In this document: positions 36,570 to 47,161 of the stretch, one piece after another
How the letters are laid out: the number at the start of each line of letters is the position of its first letter
Numbering within the stretch: position 1 is the stretch's first letter
Source: Allomyces arbusculus
Lineage: Eukaryota > Blastocladiomycota > Blastocladiomycetes > Blastocladiales > Blastocladiaceae
Direction: 5' to 3'
DNA length: 64,000 nucleotides
Assembly: GCA_027604705.1 (NCBI GenBank)
Contig: JADHYV010000015.1
Location: 186,001-250,000, forward strand
Program-made: the position numbers and the translations under genes
The notes under the pieces: generated by a model
What the model was told of the DNA's origin: nothing
The model's database searches: none
Seen by the model: the letters and a program-made list of their open reading frames with translations, nothing else

Positions 36570-38559
36570 TCAGGCACTGCGGCGCTCGAATCGCACCCAC
36601 GCGTTCTTCGGCCCCAACGTAATCGCCCACCTGAGTTTCGCCTCCTTCATCGTCTTGATGTCCGTCTTGAGCCTGTACCGTCGGACGAAGCCGGCCACGA
36701 ACAAGCGCAACTCCATGAGCGCAAACTGGCGCCCAATGCACGCGCGCGGGCCGGCCAAGAACGGCATGAAATCGTACTGTCCAATCTGCCGCCGACCGTT
36801 GACGATGCGGTTGGCTGAGACGTCAGCCGTGCCGTGAACCAGATCGATCGTGTCCCAGCGGTGCGGGTTCCACGTCGTTGCGTCGTCGCCCCAGATCGAC
36901 GGGTCCAAATGAATCGCGCGCTAGGTGCACCAAAATCGGTGGAAAGGTGTCAGATGGGTTTCTCGTAACTTCCTTTGATTCAGTTTTGAAGAAACCAGCT
37001 ACGCACAATTGGAATCTCAATCCGCGTACCCGCTGGAATGTCAATGGCCCCAAGCGCCGTCATGGGCAGCGTCACGTCCACCGCCGCCTCGCGGTAGGAC
37101 AAGTAGGACGCGGGATACAGGCGGAGCGTTTCGTTGATGACCTTGTTGAGCAGCGGCAGTTTGGCGAGCGCTTCATAGTTCGCGAGCGTCGCGATCGTCT
37201 CCACCTCGTCGTACAACTCTTGCTGAATTTCCGGGTTCTGCGCAAGCAACATCACCAGGCTCGCGAGCACCGACGCGGTCGTCTCGTGGCCCGCGGCGAG
37301 GAACGTGCGCACCTCGCACACGAGCTCGTCCTTGCTCAGCACGCCGCCCTCGTTTTGCCGCAACAGCTCGTGAACCAGCTTGTATCCGTCCGAGTTCTTG
37401 GCCGCGTTCTGCAACACGTCCTTGACAACCGACTCAATGGTATTGAAGCCGATTTTGAACCGATGCTGCGTCAGCGTTGGAAGCTTGCCAAACGTGCTTG
37501 GAAACTGCGCCGTGAGCAGCCTCCATGGCGTCATCTGCATACCCATCAGCATGTCCGTGTAGGCAGCAGTCACGCGCGATCCCTTGTTGAACGCGTCAAA
37601 CGTGAAGTCCATGACCGTTTGCCCGAGAGCGTTGAGCGTCAGTTGATTGCTCAATTGGTGGAACGGGTGTGACGCGGACTTTGGCTGCTTGTCGATCAGT
37701 GCAAAAAGCTCGTCGAGTGACACAAGCATGGCTGGGACGAGTGCCTTCAGCGTCTTGATGTTGAAGAGCGGGTTAGCGATGCGCCGGTGCACCTTGTGCG
37801 CGTCACCCTACCCAAAATGGCATGAAGGCGCAAATGATTAGCTCAAGGGAATACCTTATCGTCTTGAATCGACGAAGCGACATACCTCAAGGATCAGCAT
37901 GCCCAGATCGCCGGTGATGTTGGCCACAAACTTGACGGGATTTGCCGGCTTCACGAACGAGTATGACTTGAGCGCGAAGATGTGATGGAGCGCTGTCGGG
38001 TCGGCCAAGGTGACCGTCGGAATGCCCTATGAAGAAATGCGCCGATTTATGCGGTTCTGTCAGTGACCAACAGTTGCGACTTGACGTTGCTTGTCCGCAC
38101 GACAAGTACCAAAAACAGGCGCCACAGATACACCATCGGCGCGTCCGTGCGGCCCCATCCGTCCACGCCTTCGCCATGCAACAGCGGCAACTGTTGAGAG
38201 CCGCGTTCCTCCGAATACAGGTGCGGCGACGATTCAAGCACATGACCGACCAGGTACCGCTGCAAACCCAGCATCCACCACCGCGAATGCAGTTTTTGTT
38301 CAGGAATGCCCTGTGCGCGCAATTTGCGGGCGAGACGCCGATTCGTCATGACCTCCTTGCATGCCTGCAGCACAACCCATGCAACGAGCGAAACCACGGC
38401 GACTTTCGACACGGAACGAAGCTCGATCGCAGCATCCTTGGTCGCGAAGGTAGAGGAGATCTTGGGGAGTGCCAAGGCGAGCGCGCTGGCCTGGTCGTGC
38501 AGCGCTTGGAACGTGACGACGGCCGAGTCTTGGACGATCGAGAAATTGTTGCCGCCCAT
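36570..38559 (-). CDS. cytochrome P450 (P450-4), four exons
   Basis: An intact but more divergent member of the tandem P450 block. Exons in transcript order: 38559-38110, 38026-37886, 37807-37007 and 36920-36570, giving 580 residues with the same three phase-0 intron positions. Motifs: AAGHETTASV in the I-helix, NETLRLYP in the K-helix and FLAGPRACIG in the haem loop. The start MGGNNFS keeps Gly2 but has Phe at position 6 and Ser at 7, so it fits the myristoylation consensus poorly, unlike P450-1, -3 and -5. The hydrophobic anchor is VVSLVAWVVLQACKEV. The ATG at 38559 was chosen over one 48 nt upstream by alignment of the MG start. Its divergence suggests an older duplication than the P450-1/P450-3 split. 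Confidence 0.9.
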
Positions 38560-39761
38560 GTTCGTGATCGTCGGGGGGACGGTGGAGCGGAACGCGGTTG
38601 CAAGCACGCGAGAGGAGGGAGGAGAATGAACGGCTGACGGCGATCGTCAGGCCAAGGCCGGGCGTCAATTTATTCGGTCCGAATGGGCGCAGTCGTTCTC
38701 AGATTTTTTGAACGGTGGAGCGTCGCTGGTATTGGCCCTAGATCTCAAAAATCGAGCAAGATGGGCTCCAACCACGCCCGAGAGCAGGACGATCCAGCTT
38801 TGCCCATATCTCACATCCGGCGGGTTTGCACCGGAAAAACGAACGCGTCAAACAAAACCCTTGTCATGCTTCTGCTTGCATGATCTTGAGTGTTGTGTGC
38901 GCTGTGGCGGTGCTTCACCTTTCCCCACGTTTATTTGCTGACCTGTTGGCAACGTGGACTGGCTCTGTGCACAACGAATGAGCACATATGATCACGGATG
39001 AGCGTCATCCTGCATCACCTGAAGGACCTACTGGTGACATGCGAAGCTTGCGGACGCCATTGCTCCTGGCGTGGGCGGAGGGTTTGTTTGGACAGCGAAC
39101 ACACGCGATAGAACTGAGATCGACCGACCGGGCATGGGTCGTGTGAGCGGACAAGTGCTGCGGCCACTGCGACTCGCAGGAGGGCGTGCTCGCGCGGCCG
39201 TGCGCGGGTCGTGCTCTCCCTGCGATACGACGCATATAGCCTCCTCACGTCCTCAGAAGCGCAAAAAAACACTCAAAACGTTCTGCGATGCAAGGCACAT
39301 TCTCCACCTGTATTATCGGTCGTCTAGGCTTCATATGTTGTGACACAATGACTCCCTGAAGATGATTGTTCCAATCACCTTCTGGCCAAGCGGCCGCTCA
39401 TACTCGTACGCCCCTCTTTCGCTATCATGTTGTCTGTACAAGATGACTGCGCACTTTTGGCCCGACTGGGTGCGCGACCGTGTGCCGCTCGTTTATGAAA
39501 TTGGATTGGACGGTGGCCCAGTATAAGAACCAGCAGCAACCGCGCGCACGCAAAAGCGCCATCATTTCTGTTGTTTTTCACATCAACGCTGTTCAGCATG
39601 TCTTCATCGTTTTGGGTCCAGAAGAGGATCAACTCTACCGTCTCGTCCTCGCCACCACTCGACCCTCGACTGCGCAGACCACTCGGATCAGACTGGCAAT
39701 GATTGGCCCCAGGCATCGCCTCAAAATCCAAAAATTCATGCCTTCTCCTGGCCCCCACCCA
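38560..39761. other. intergenic between P450-4 and P450-5
   Basis: About 1.2 kb holding the P450-4 promoter and the P450-5 3' flank. It is lower in GC than the genes, and short open frames show no family resemblance. Nothing is recognised. Confidence 0.5.
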
Positions 39762-41712
39762 TCACGCCGCATCCCGCCTCGTAAACCGCACCCACGCATT
39801 CATCATCCTCATCGTGATCGCGCACTGCAACTCTTCGCCGCCAATCGGCACGTCAGTCGTCAGCTCGTACCGCTTGACGATCCCCGCGACAAACAGCCGC
39901 AGTTCCATGATGGCAAACTGCCGCCCGATACACGCGCGTGGTCCAGCCAGGAACGGCATGAAATCGTACTGCCCAATCTGGCGCCGGCCATCCACGACGC
40001 GCTGCGCGGGCACTTCGGTGAGACCATGCACGAGATCGATTGATTCCCAGCGCCGCGGGTTCCATGTAAGCGCGTCATCGCCCCAAATGTGCCGGTCGCA
40101 GTGGATGCCGCGCTACAAGAGAAAGTGAAACAGGTTCACGACAGTGTCAGAAGAAAATGACAGTGCACACAAATCTGTGGCCAAAGTGGAGCACGTACAA
40201 TCGGAACCTCGATGCGGAACCCTTCGGGCAACTCCAGTGGCCCCAGCGCCGTGGTTGGAACAGTCGCTCCGCCCTTGCCCACATCCCGGAACGTAATAAA
40301 CACGGCCGGGAACAACCGCGACGTCTCGTTGATGACGGCGTTGAGCCACGGCAATTTGCTGAGCACGTCGTAGTCTGTCAAGTCATCGACCGCCACCAAC
40401 TCGTCCAGCAACTCCTGCTGAATTTCCGGGTACTGCGCCAGCAACACGATACAACTCGCGAGCGCCGACGACGTGGTCTCGTGTCCGGCCGCCAAGAACG
40501 TGCGGAGCTCGCACATCAATTCGTGCTCGGACAACGTGTTCCCCGCGTTCTGCCGCAACAACTCGTGAATCAGTGTCGACCCGTTGGGGTCTTTGGCGGC
40601 GTTCTGCAACATGTCCTTGATGGCCTCGTCGACGACATTCATCTCGCGCCAGAAGTTGGCCATTTTCCGCGTCGGGATCCGGCCAATCGTGTTCGGGAAC
40701 TGCAGCGACAGCATGAGCCACATGTTGATCTTGATCGCGTCGACAGCCTTGCGGTAGGCGCGCGAGACTCGCGAGCCCTGTGGGCTGAGCGCGTCGAGGT
40801 CGTAGTTCATAGCGGTGCGGCCAATCACGTTGAGCGTCAGGTCACTGCTGAGGTCGTGGAACGGGAGCGGCGTGGATGCGGGTTGCTGGTCCACGAGCGT
40901 GTAGAAGTCGTCGAGCGACGCGAGCATGGCGGGTACGAGCGGTTTGAGCGTTTTCATCGAAAAGAGCGGATTGATGATGCGCCGGTGCCGCTTGTGCACC
41001 TCGCCCTATCGGTGGAGAACAATGCGGGTGAGCGGGGCTTTCACGGAGCAAGCTCGCGGGCCGATCGGATCCGTACCTGGACCACAACGAGACCCGCGTC
41101 GCCTGTGGCCATGCCCACGAGCCGGACGCCAATCGGCGTCTTGACAAACCGGTACGAGTTGGCCGACAAGACCGTATGCAGCGCCCTTGGGTCCGCAACA
41201 ACAAGTTTGGGTGCGCCCTGCATGTTCAAGCACATGGCGTCAGCCACTGTTGCCGAAACCCGTCAAATTTCACCACAACAGGCGTACCAGGATGAACCGA
41301 CTCAGGAGAATGAGCGGCTCGATCCCCGGCCGGTCCCACCCGTCGATCCCTTCTTCCCCGGCAGGAGCGGCATGAGCTCGGGCCCACGGCGGTCACCGAC
41401 GAGCGCCGGCTTGGTTTCGAGTGTATGGCCGAGCAAGTATCGGTGCAGCCCAAACAACCACCACCACCGCCTGCGGAGCGACTGTTCGGGCACGCCCTGG
41501 CGCCGGATCCGACGCGCTTGTCGCGCGTCATGAACGATGTCCTTGACGATCCACAGAATGGCCAAGGCCGCAATCGACCTGGCGACTGTGCGTGCAGTTG
41601 GTTTGCCGATTCTTTGATGGAGCGCGGCGGGGGTCAGCGTGACGCAATGCTGGTGGAGAGACTGCAGCACCGCGGCGGCGGGGTCCGCCACAACGGAGAG
41701 GCCGTTGCCCAT
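39762..41712 (-). CDS. cytochrome P450 (P450-5), frameshifted in exon 1
   Basis: The first copy of the tandem block in transcription order. Exons: 41712-41288, 41217-41077, 41005-40199 and 40112-39762, with the same intron positions as its paralogues. It starts MGNGLS (myristoylation-type) and has anchor, I-helix AGHETTSS, K-helix NETSRLFP and FLAGPRACIG, all intact. Exon 1, however, lacks one base near 41355, in the stretch equivalent to HGEEGIDGW of P450-3: the reading frame shifts to PGKKGSTGG and ends early, while the correct frame resumes (IDGWDRPG...) in the same exon and leads to a normal donor. No GT-AG pair bypasses it. Either the gene was inactivated very recently or the base is missing from the assembly; all other motifs argue for recent function. 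Without the defect the protein would be about 574 residues. Confidence 0.8.
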
Positions 41713-41955
41713 GGTTGGTTTTCGACTTTCGAGCTTGATTGGAGTCGAGCAGACATAAGAGAATGCGGCTCGTGCTTGTGGTCATCGGTGATGTGGTGGC
41801 GGGGCGTGAAGGACCTGACTGGATTTGCCGGTCTGTCATCTGGCCATCGCGGTCCTGACTGTTAATCCTTCCTGCCGGCGCTCGCTCTCCGTTCCCAAAA
41901 ATATCACATATTCATTCCCTCTCTCTACTCTCCACCCCACCTTGCCGCGCGACCT

Positions 41956-44706
41956 CTACCCGCCGCGCTCCACCGGACTCGCTACCGCCCCCGCCACCAC
42001 CTCCTGCAACCGACACACTTCATCCGTCAGCACTCCAATCTGCTCCTGGTACTGCTGCGCAACGGCCTCTTCCCGCTCCTTGGCCTCCGCGAGCGCTGCC
42101 TCCAACCTCCCTACCTCCTCGCTCTTAGCCGCGCTCATCTCCGCCATATTCGCACGCGCCTCTGCGCGCTGAATCCGGCGCCACATGCGATCAATCGCGG
42201 CGACGGCCACTCCCGTGGCGGCCGCTGCAGGCGGGGCGTTCCCCGGTGGAGCGACGCGATCGACATCGAGTTTCTGAAGCCGCGAATCGAAGGTGCGCAC
42301 GCGGCCTTCGGTCTGCATCCCCGTGGCGCGGGTCGTGGGTGGCGGGTCGGATTGCGTGGTCGTGGCGACGAGCGTGGGCGGCGCCGCGGTTTGCGTGGAC
42401 ACGGAGAATTGCGCGTGTGGGATGTCGGCAGGAAGGAGTTGTGTGCCTTGGTCCCGCGTCGAGGGCTTGGATTGCAGCGCGGCGAGCTGCGATTGCTGGA
42501 CTGTTCGAGCGGAGGAGGAGGTGAGTGAGCATCGCGATCGCGATTGCCCGACGGAGAAGATGGGTGGAGAATACGTACATCCAGCAACATACACGAGCCG
42601 CGCCCACGCAGCCTCGACGTCGTCACGCGGCGCGCGCGCAGGGGATGATGCGCGTGCGAATCCATCATCGGCGTCGTCGCCAACGAGCTGCGCGTAAATG
42701 TCGAGTTCAGTGCTGAGCGCGGCAAGTGCGGCGACAACGCCTGTGCACAGCGGCGCGATCGACGGCTGCGTGGCCATAGTGAGCTGTACGTGCGCCGAGA
42801 AGTGCGCGGCAAGGGCGCGCCAGTCGTCGAGCCGTGGGACCTTGCGTGCGCGAATTTGCATGAGGACGCGGTCGATGGGCTTGGTGTTGCCGTTGCCGCC
42901 GCACCTAGGTCGTTGACGAGCTGTGGGTCAGGGCGAGTGCGGATGGAGCCATGGGGAGGGGGTGGAGAGCATACAGCGCAGAGTAACGCGTGAGGAGTTG
43001 CTCGGAAAAGACCCAGACGGGGCCGGCCGAACTCGACGTGAGCGTCGCGTGCGTCGAGACTTGGTCCAAGAGCTACGATCGGGTAATTCTTGTGTAAGGG
43101 GACAAGCAATCGCAGGTTTGGGGTGAGGAACAAGGTGGACATACCTCGGCAAGAGCCGCCATGCGGTCTTCTGGCGCGTCGAGCAATTCGCCTTCGAGAA
43201 CCAATGCATAGCTGGCGAGCACGTCGGCGGCACGCGCTCGCAGCCGGCCGTGCACTTGCGCTATTGCCTCGCCAACGAGGGTCTTGACCGTTCGATCACT
43301 CTGCGCACCAAGTGATCCACGTCAGGAATGCGAAGTCACACCGACGTTACACGAGCGAAAGTACCCGCAGGTGACTCGCGAGATCCCGCCACTTGACCTC
43401 TTCCTGCTCGGCCCGGGATCGTTGCTCAGCGAGTTCCGCGTCCTTGTCGCGTAATGCGGAATTGAGGCTAATCACGGGAGCACGAGATGAGCGATCGAAC
43501 TGTCGGAGACGAGCGTTCATCAACAGAGACGTACAAGGCCATCTTGTCGGTCACCGACGCGATTTCGTCGTGCAGCCGCTGCTGTTCCTGGCGGTCCACC
43601 TGCATCGACCCGACCAATTCCTGTGCGCATCATTGGCGTCAGCTCTTGTCAATGCTCGAGGGACGGAAAGGGCTAGAGTCCACGCACCCTGGCCTGCTGC
43701 AACTCGGCCTCGGCGCGCGCAACCCTCGCGTGCAGGTCAGCGACGGTCTGGTCACGGCCGAGCCGCAGGTCGTAGAGCTCCGACTGGAGTGTTTCTATCA
43801 AGGAGAAGGGGCACTGTGATCAACCGGCGCGCGTGCTTGGAGGAACGAGGTCGGACCCAGCGCACCATTTTCGAGAATCTTGCGCTGCAGCTCCTGCGCT
43901 GTCGTCTCGAGCAATGTGCGTGTCGACTCGAGTTCGCGGTGCGCCGAGGCCGTGTGCCCGAGACTCGGCGACGCCGACGCGGGTCGTACGTGGTCGGGAT
44001 CGCTCGACGCGGCGGCGGATGGAGTGCCGTTGAGCCAGCCGGCGAGACTTCGTCCGACGCGCTACACACACGGGTGCAGCGAAGTTGTCAATACACGGGA
44101 GCAGGCCATGCGCAGCGTTTGGGGCAGGGAGCGTACCCCCGCGCCCGTGGCCGCAGCCAGTTCCTTTTGCAGCTGCTCGATGCGCGTGGTCAGGACCGAG
44201 TTATGGAACGTGAGCGCATCGAGCTGGCCTGCAGCGGCTCGCGCGCGTGTGTCGTGTTCGGCAGCGGCCGCTTTCAGCGCAGCGGCTTTGGCGCGCTCGT
44301 CGACGAGCGCCTTTTTCAAGAGCACCGTCTGCGCCTTGGCGCGGCCGAGTTGCACGGTCAGTTGCGCCGTCGGGTCTGAGGGCGCGTCGGGCAGGGCCAT
44401 CGCGGCGGCAGTCGTCGTCGGGGACCGCGACGTGGTGGTGGTGGTGGTCGTGGTCGTGCCGTTGCCAAAGCCTGACCACCCGGTCCACGCAGACCAAGCC
44501 GTCTTGACACTCGATGGGCGGTCGGATTGGTCGTGTGCTGGCACGATACGGGCAGGGTCAGCGTCCGGCAGCGATGGCGGTGCGGGGGCGGGATCGGCGC
44601 GTGCCATACCGTGGTGAGCAGAGGGCACGGGCGCGGACCGGACCGAGGCGGGTGCGTGGGCAAGCTCGCCGTTGACGAGCGGCGGCGAGGACGAGGGCGT
44701 GGCCAT
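41956..44706 (-). CDS. PPP1R21-like coiled-coil protein (KLRAQ domain), FERRY-type
   Basis: A long coiled-coil protein resembling PPP1R21, the scaffold of the Rab5-binding FERRY complex that links mRNAs to early endosomes in mammals. Exons in transcript order: 44706-44137, 44061-43866, 43794-43688, 43620-43535, 43467-43365, 43300-43145, 43072-42975, 42904-42579 and 42500-41956 (728 residues; human PPP1R21 is about 780). After a ~100-residue Ser/Pro/Thr N-terminus comes the KLRAQ region: LGRAKAQTVLLKKALVDE, then LDALTFHNSVLTTRIEQLQ. Next is ELQRKILENETLQ, matching the family's ELQ-K-I-EN segment. Further heptad-rich helices and a C-terminal coiled coil (MAEMSAAKSEEVGRLEAAL) follow. All nine exons join in consistent phase. 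The identification rests on motif memory; the middle of the protein is poorly conserved. Confidence 0.72.
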
Positions 44707-45386
44707 GGCTTGCGTTTGTAGCGTGGGTCGGGAGCGAGCGGGGCCAGTCGGCGATAGCGCTGAGTGCCCGGCAAGTCGACTGAGTCTACGTCGGACGTCG
44801 TTGGCGAGCAGGCGGCAGCGAGCGGATTGCAGCAAGCGGCACGGCCAACGGCGCGCGTTACATGGGGAAGCTGCCGGTTGCGATGGATGTCAGTCGTGCA
44901 CGACAACGTTGGCAGCGTTGGCGGTAAGTCGCGTCGTTGGCGCGGTCGCTGCGGTCCCGCGACGTTCTGCCCGGCTGCAGCATCTGTTCGCGCCCGCCGA
45001 CCGTGCGGTGGGCCCGCAGATGCCACGCATGTCGCCGCCACATGATGCTGCCGAGGCGTCTCGGCTCTGATTTGGGGCACTGCTCAGCCCACATCTAGCA
45101 CTCATGCCCCACGCGCACCAGCCACGACGCGTCTCGCGCTTCCGTGTTCCCACCGCTGGCCCGCTGGCCCGGCGCGCTGCACCGCCGTGTCCGCAGGCGC
45201 GCTGCAGTTGCGCCGTTCCCACGCACCGGCGCGACGTCGTACACCCGATCGTGCCAGCTCCACTCGAGGGGTCAGACCGCCGCTTCACCTCGGTTCGCCC
45301 CTCCCGTCGCACCATCGACTCGGCGGCGTGCCGACCTCGCGCACCTGCTCACGGTCAAGGCTCCGACTTCACCGTACCACGTCGGC
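44707..45386. promoter_or_regulatory. divergent intergenic region, PPP1R21-like (-) and TMEM33-like (+)
   Basis: About 680 bases between divergent starts. The frame of the + gene stays open upstream to about 45144 without an ATG, so part of this may be its leader. No other element is supported. Confidence 0.4.
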
Positions 45387-46853
45387 ATGCCGCTCGTCTC
45401 GTCACTCACGGCCCAAGTGCCGACGCCCACGCGCATCATGAACGGCGCCAGCTCGAGCAGCACCACGGCCGCGGCCACGCGCTCCGGCCGCCCGCGCACC
45501 GCCGCCGTGACCGTGGAAACGACCACGACCAAAATCTACACGCGCAAATCCGCGCCGTCAACCTCCAAGAAGACTGCCGCCGCTGTTGCTGCCGCTTCCT
45601 CCAAGCCCTCTAAACGATCCAGCTCGTCGAGCGCCGCGCCAGCGACTGCGCCAGCACCTGCCGCTGCGCGTCCGCCATCCACTGAGCCAACCTACAAGTC
45701 GCGACTCGCGCAGGTCAAGCCACGAGTGTCAAGCTGGCGCGACCCCGTCGTCGTGGTCACGGGCGGCGTCGCGCGCGCCGCCGAATCCTCGTCGGAATGC
45801 TCGACGTGCCCACCGACCCCACCATCCCCAAGCGACGCGCCACCCGCGGTCGCCATGACAACGACGACGGCCGCCGCTCCTGCCCAATCTTCCGATCAGC
45901 CTTCCCCGCCACCGCCGCCTGCGCCCGAGCTCTGGTACAACCGGCTCGGCGGGTACTTCATCCGCATCTCGCTCACCATGCGGCGGCCGCAATTCGTGTG
46001 GTACTGCGGCCACGTCCTGACTGTGGTCGGGTTTTTGCTGCACCTCGTGCTCAAGGGCAACAAGCCCATGTTTATCATCGGGCTCTTGGGCGCGCTCGTC
46101 TCATATCTGGTCGTCATGTACCGCCAACACCAGCCGCAGTACCGCAAGCGCGGGTTCCGCGCGACCGTCCGCGCGCTGGCTGCCGATATGAACGCCCATT
46201 ACGTCTGGCTCGCCCTGTTTTTTATGGTCTCGGGCGCGCCGTGCACGCGTACGTTGTTGGTTTCCTCGTTTAATCGTTGTGAATCTAATCGTCCCCCAAA
46301 ATTCATAGCCGTCCTGCTGCCCTACTTCATGTACTCGCTCTTCCACGCGCTCACCTACTACCGGTCGGTCCTGGTCCCGACCCTGTGGCCAGGCGGCCCT
46401 ACGGCGCTGCCCGGCTTCGTCCAACGTCTGCTCGACCGGCAAGCTAACATCACGTCCGCGATCCAACCGCGCGCGCTCGCGTTCGCTGCCTACTGGGAAG
46501 TGCTCGTGACCCCGGTCTATGTCGTGATCCAAGTCCTGCTCATGCAACAGTTGGTCCTGGCCCCGCTCGTCTATGCCAACTTCATGACCAAGCGGTACCA
46601 GACGGCCGCGGGCACGCGCGCCGCGTTCCATACGTTGCGCGCGTGGGGCGACGACTGGATCGTACCGCTCACAACCGACGAGTGGACGGCAGGGGTCGGC
46701 GGGAAGGCGATTGGGAGCGTCGGGGCGGCTTATATCGCGGTGCGGAATGGCGTGATTCGGTACGCCGAGTACCGTGCGGGGACGAAGCCCTCGGATGCCA
46801 CGGCGGGAGCTGGGAGCGGGACGCCGCGCGCGCGGCCGGGCGCGTCGGCGTGA
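45387..46853 (+). CDS. TMEM33/Pom33-like ER and nuclear-pore membrane protein
   Basis: A polytopic ER/nuclear-envelope protein of the TMEM33-Pom33-Tts1 family, which shapes ER tubules and helps nuclear-pore insertion. Exons 45387-46248 and 46309-46853 give 468 residues. The N-terminal ~170 residues are Ser/Thr/Ala/Pro low complexity, not seen in the ~250-residue animal protein. Then come membrane helices: FVWYCGHVLTVVGFLLHLVL, FIIGLLGALVSYLVVMY, VLLPYFMYSLFHALTYYRSV and EVLVTPVYVVIQVLL. The DRQANI segment before the last pair is typical of the family. The 60-nt intron is a multiple of three with no stop, so retention would insert 20 residues into a loop. The first ATG in frame is used; initiation at 45439 is also possible. 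Confidence 0.78.
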   Translation: MPLVSSLTAQVPTPTRIMNGASSSSTTAAATRSGRPRTAAVTVETTTTKIYTRKSAPSTSKKTAAAVAAASSKPSKRSSSSSAAPATAPAPAAARPPSTEPTYKSRLAQVKPRVSSWRDPVVVVTGGVARAAESSSECSTCPPTPPSPSDAPPAVAMTTTTAAAPAQSSDQPSPPPPPAPELWYNRLGGYFIRISLTMRRPQFVWYCGHVLTVVGFLLHLVLKGNKPMFIIGLLGALVSYLVVMYRQHQPQYRKRGFRATVRALAADMNAHYVWLALFFMVSGAPCTRTLLVSSFNRCESNRPPKFIAVLLPYFMYSLFHALTYYRSVLVPTLWPGGPTALPGFVQRLLDRQANITSAIQPRALAFAAYWEVLVTPVYVVIQVLLMQQLVLAPLVYANFMTKRYQTAAGTRAAFHTLRAWGDDWIVPLTTDEWTAGVGGKAIGSVGAAYIAVRNGVIRYAEYRAGTKPSDATAGAGSGTPRARPGASA

Positions 46854-47161
46854 AGGTGTTGCGTATGTTTTTTTTTTTTTTTTTTTGGTTTTGCTGCATT
46901 TTTGTTTGCTCCGACGCACCATCAATTTTTGGTCAACTATCCCATCCCCTTGCACCGCTTCACTTCGTAATGCTTGCTGTGGCTTGCCGGTACCAATGTG
47001 TCCGACACACGATCCATCATCAGAGAATAAACTACTTACTGCAACTACCGTCGTCCAAGTTCCCTCCAGTCTATTGAAATCCACGCCCGTCCCCGTCCCC
47101 ACCGTCGTCATTTTCCTCGATCCAGTCCTCACCCCCCCATCCCCCGAATTGCTTCTCCACC
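46854..47161. other. convergent 3' region with a T19 run
   Basis: About 308 bases between the converging TMEM33-like and serine-rich genes. A run of 19 T lies at 46868-46886, 15 bases after the stop codon; AATAAA-like sequence (GAGAATAAAC) at 47021-47030 could serve polyadenylation on the + strand. Confidence 0.5.
46868..46886 (+). repeat. T19 homopolymer in probable 3' UTR
   Basis: Nineteen consecutive T just after the TMEM33-like stop codon. It is a homopolymer microsatellite and prone to sequencing length error. Confidence 0.9.

Noticed and set aside
40157-41533. 458-residue open frame on the + strand across P450-5
   Set aside because: It is antisense to the P450 exons and runs through their introns; its composition is an artefact of GC-rich third positions.
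31883-41712. classical secondary-metabolite gene cluster around the P450s
   Set aside because: There is no PKS, NRPS, terpene synthase, methyltransferase, transporter or cluster regulator nearby; the neighbours are CAD and a PPP1R21-like gene.
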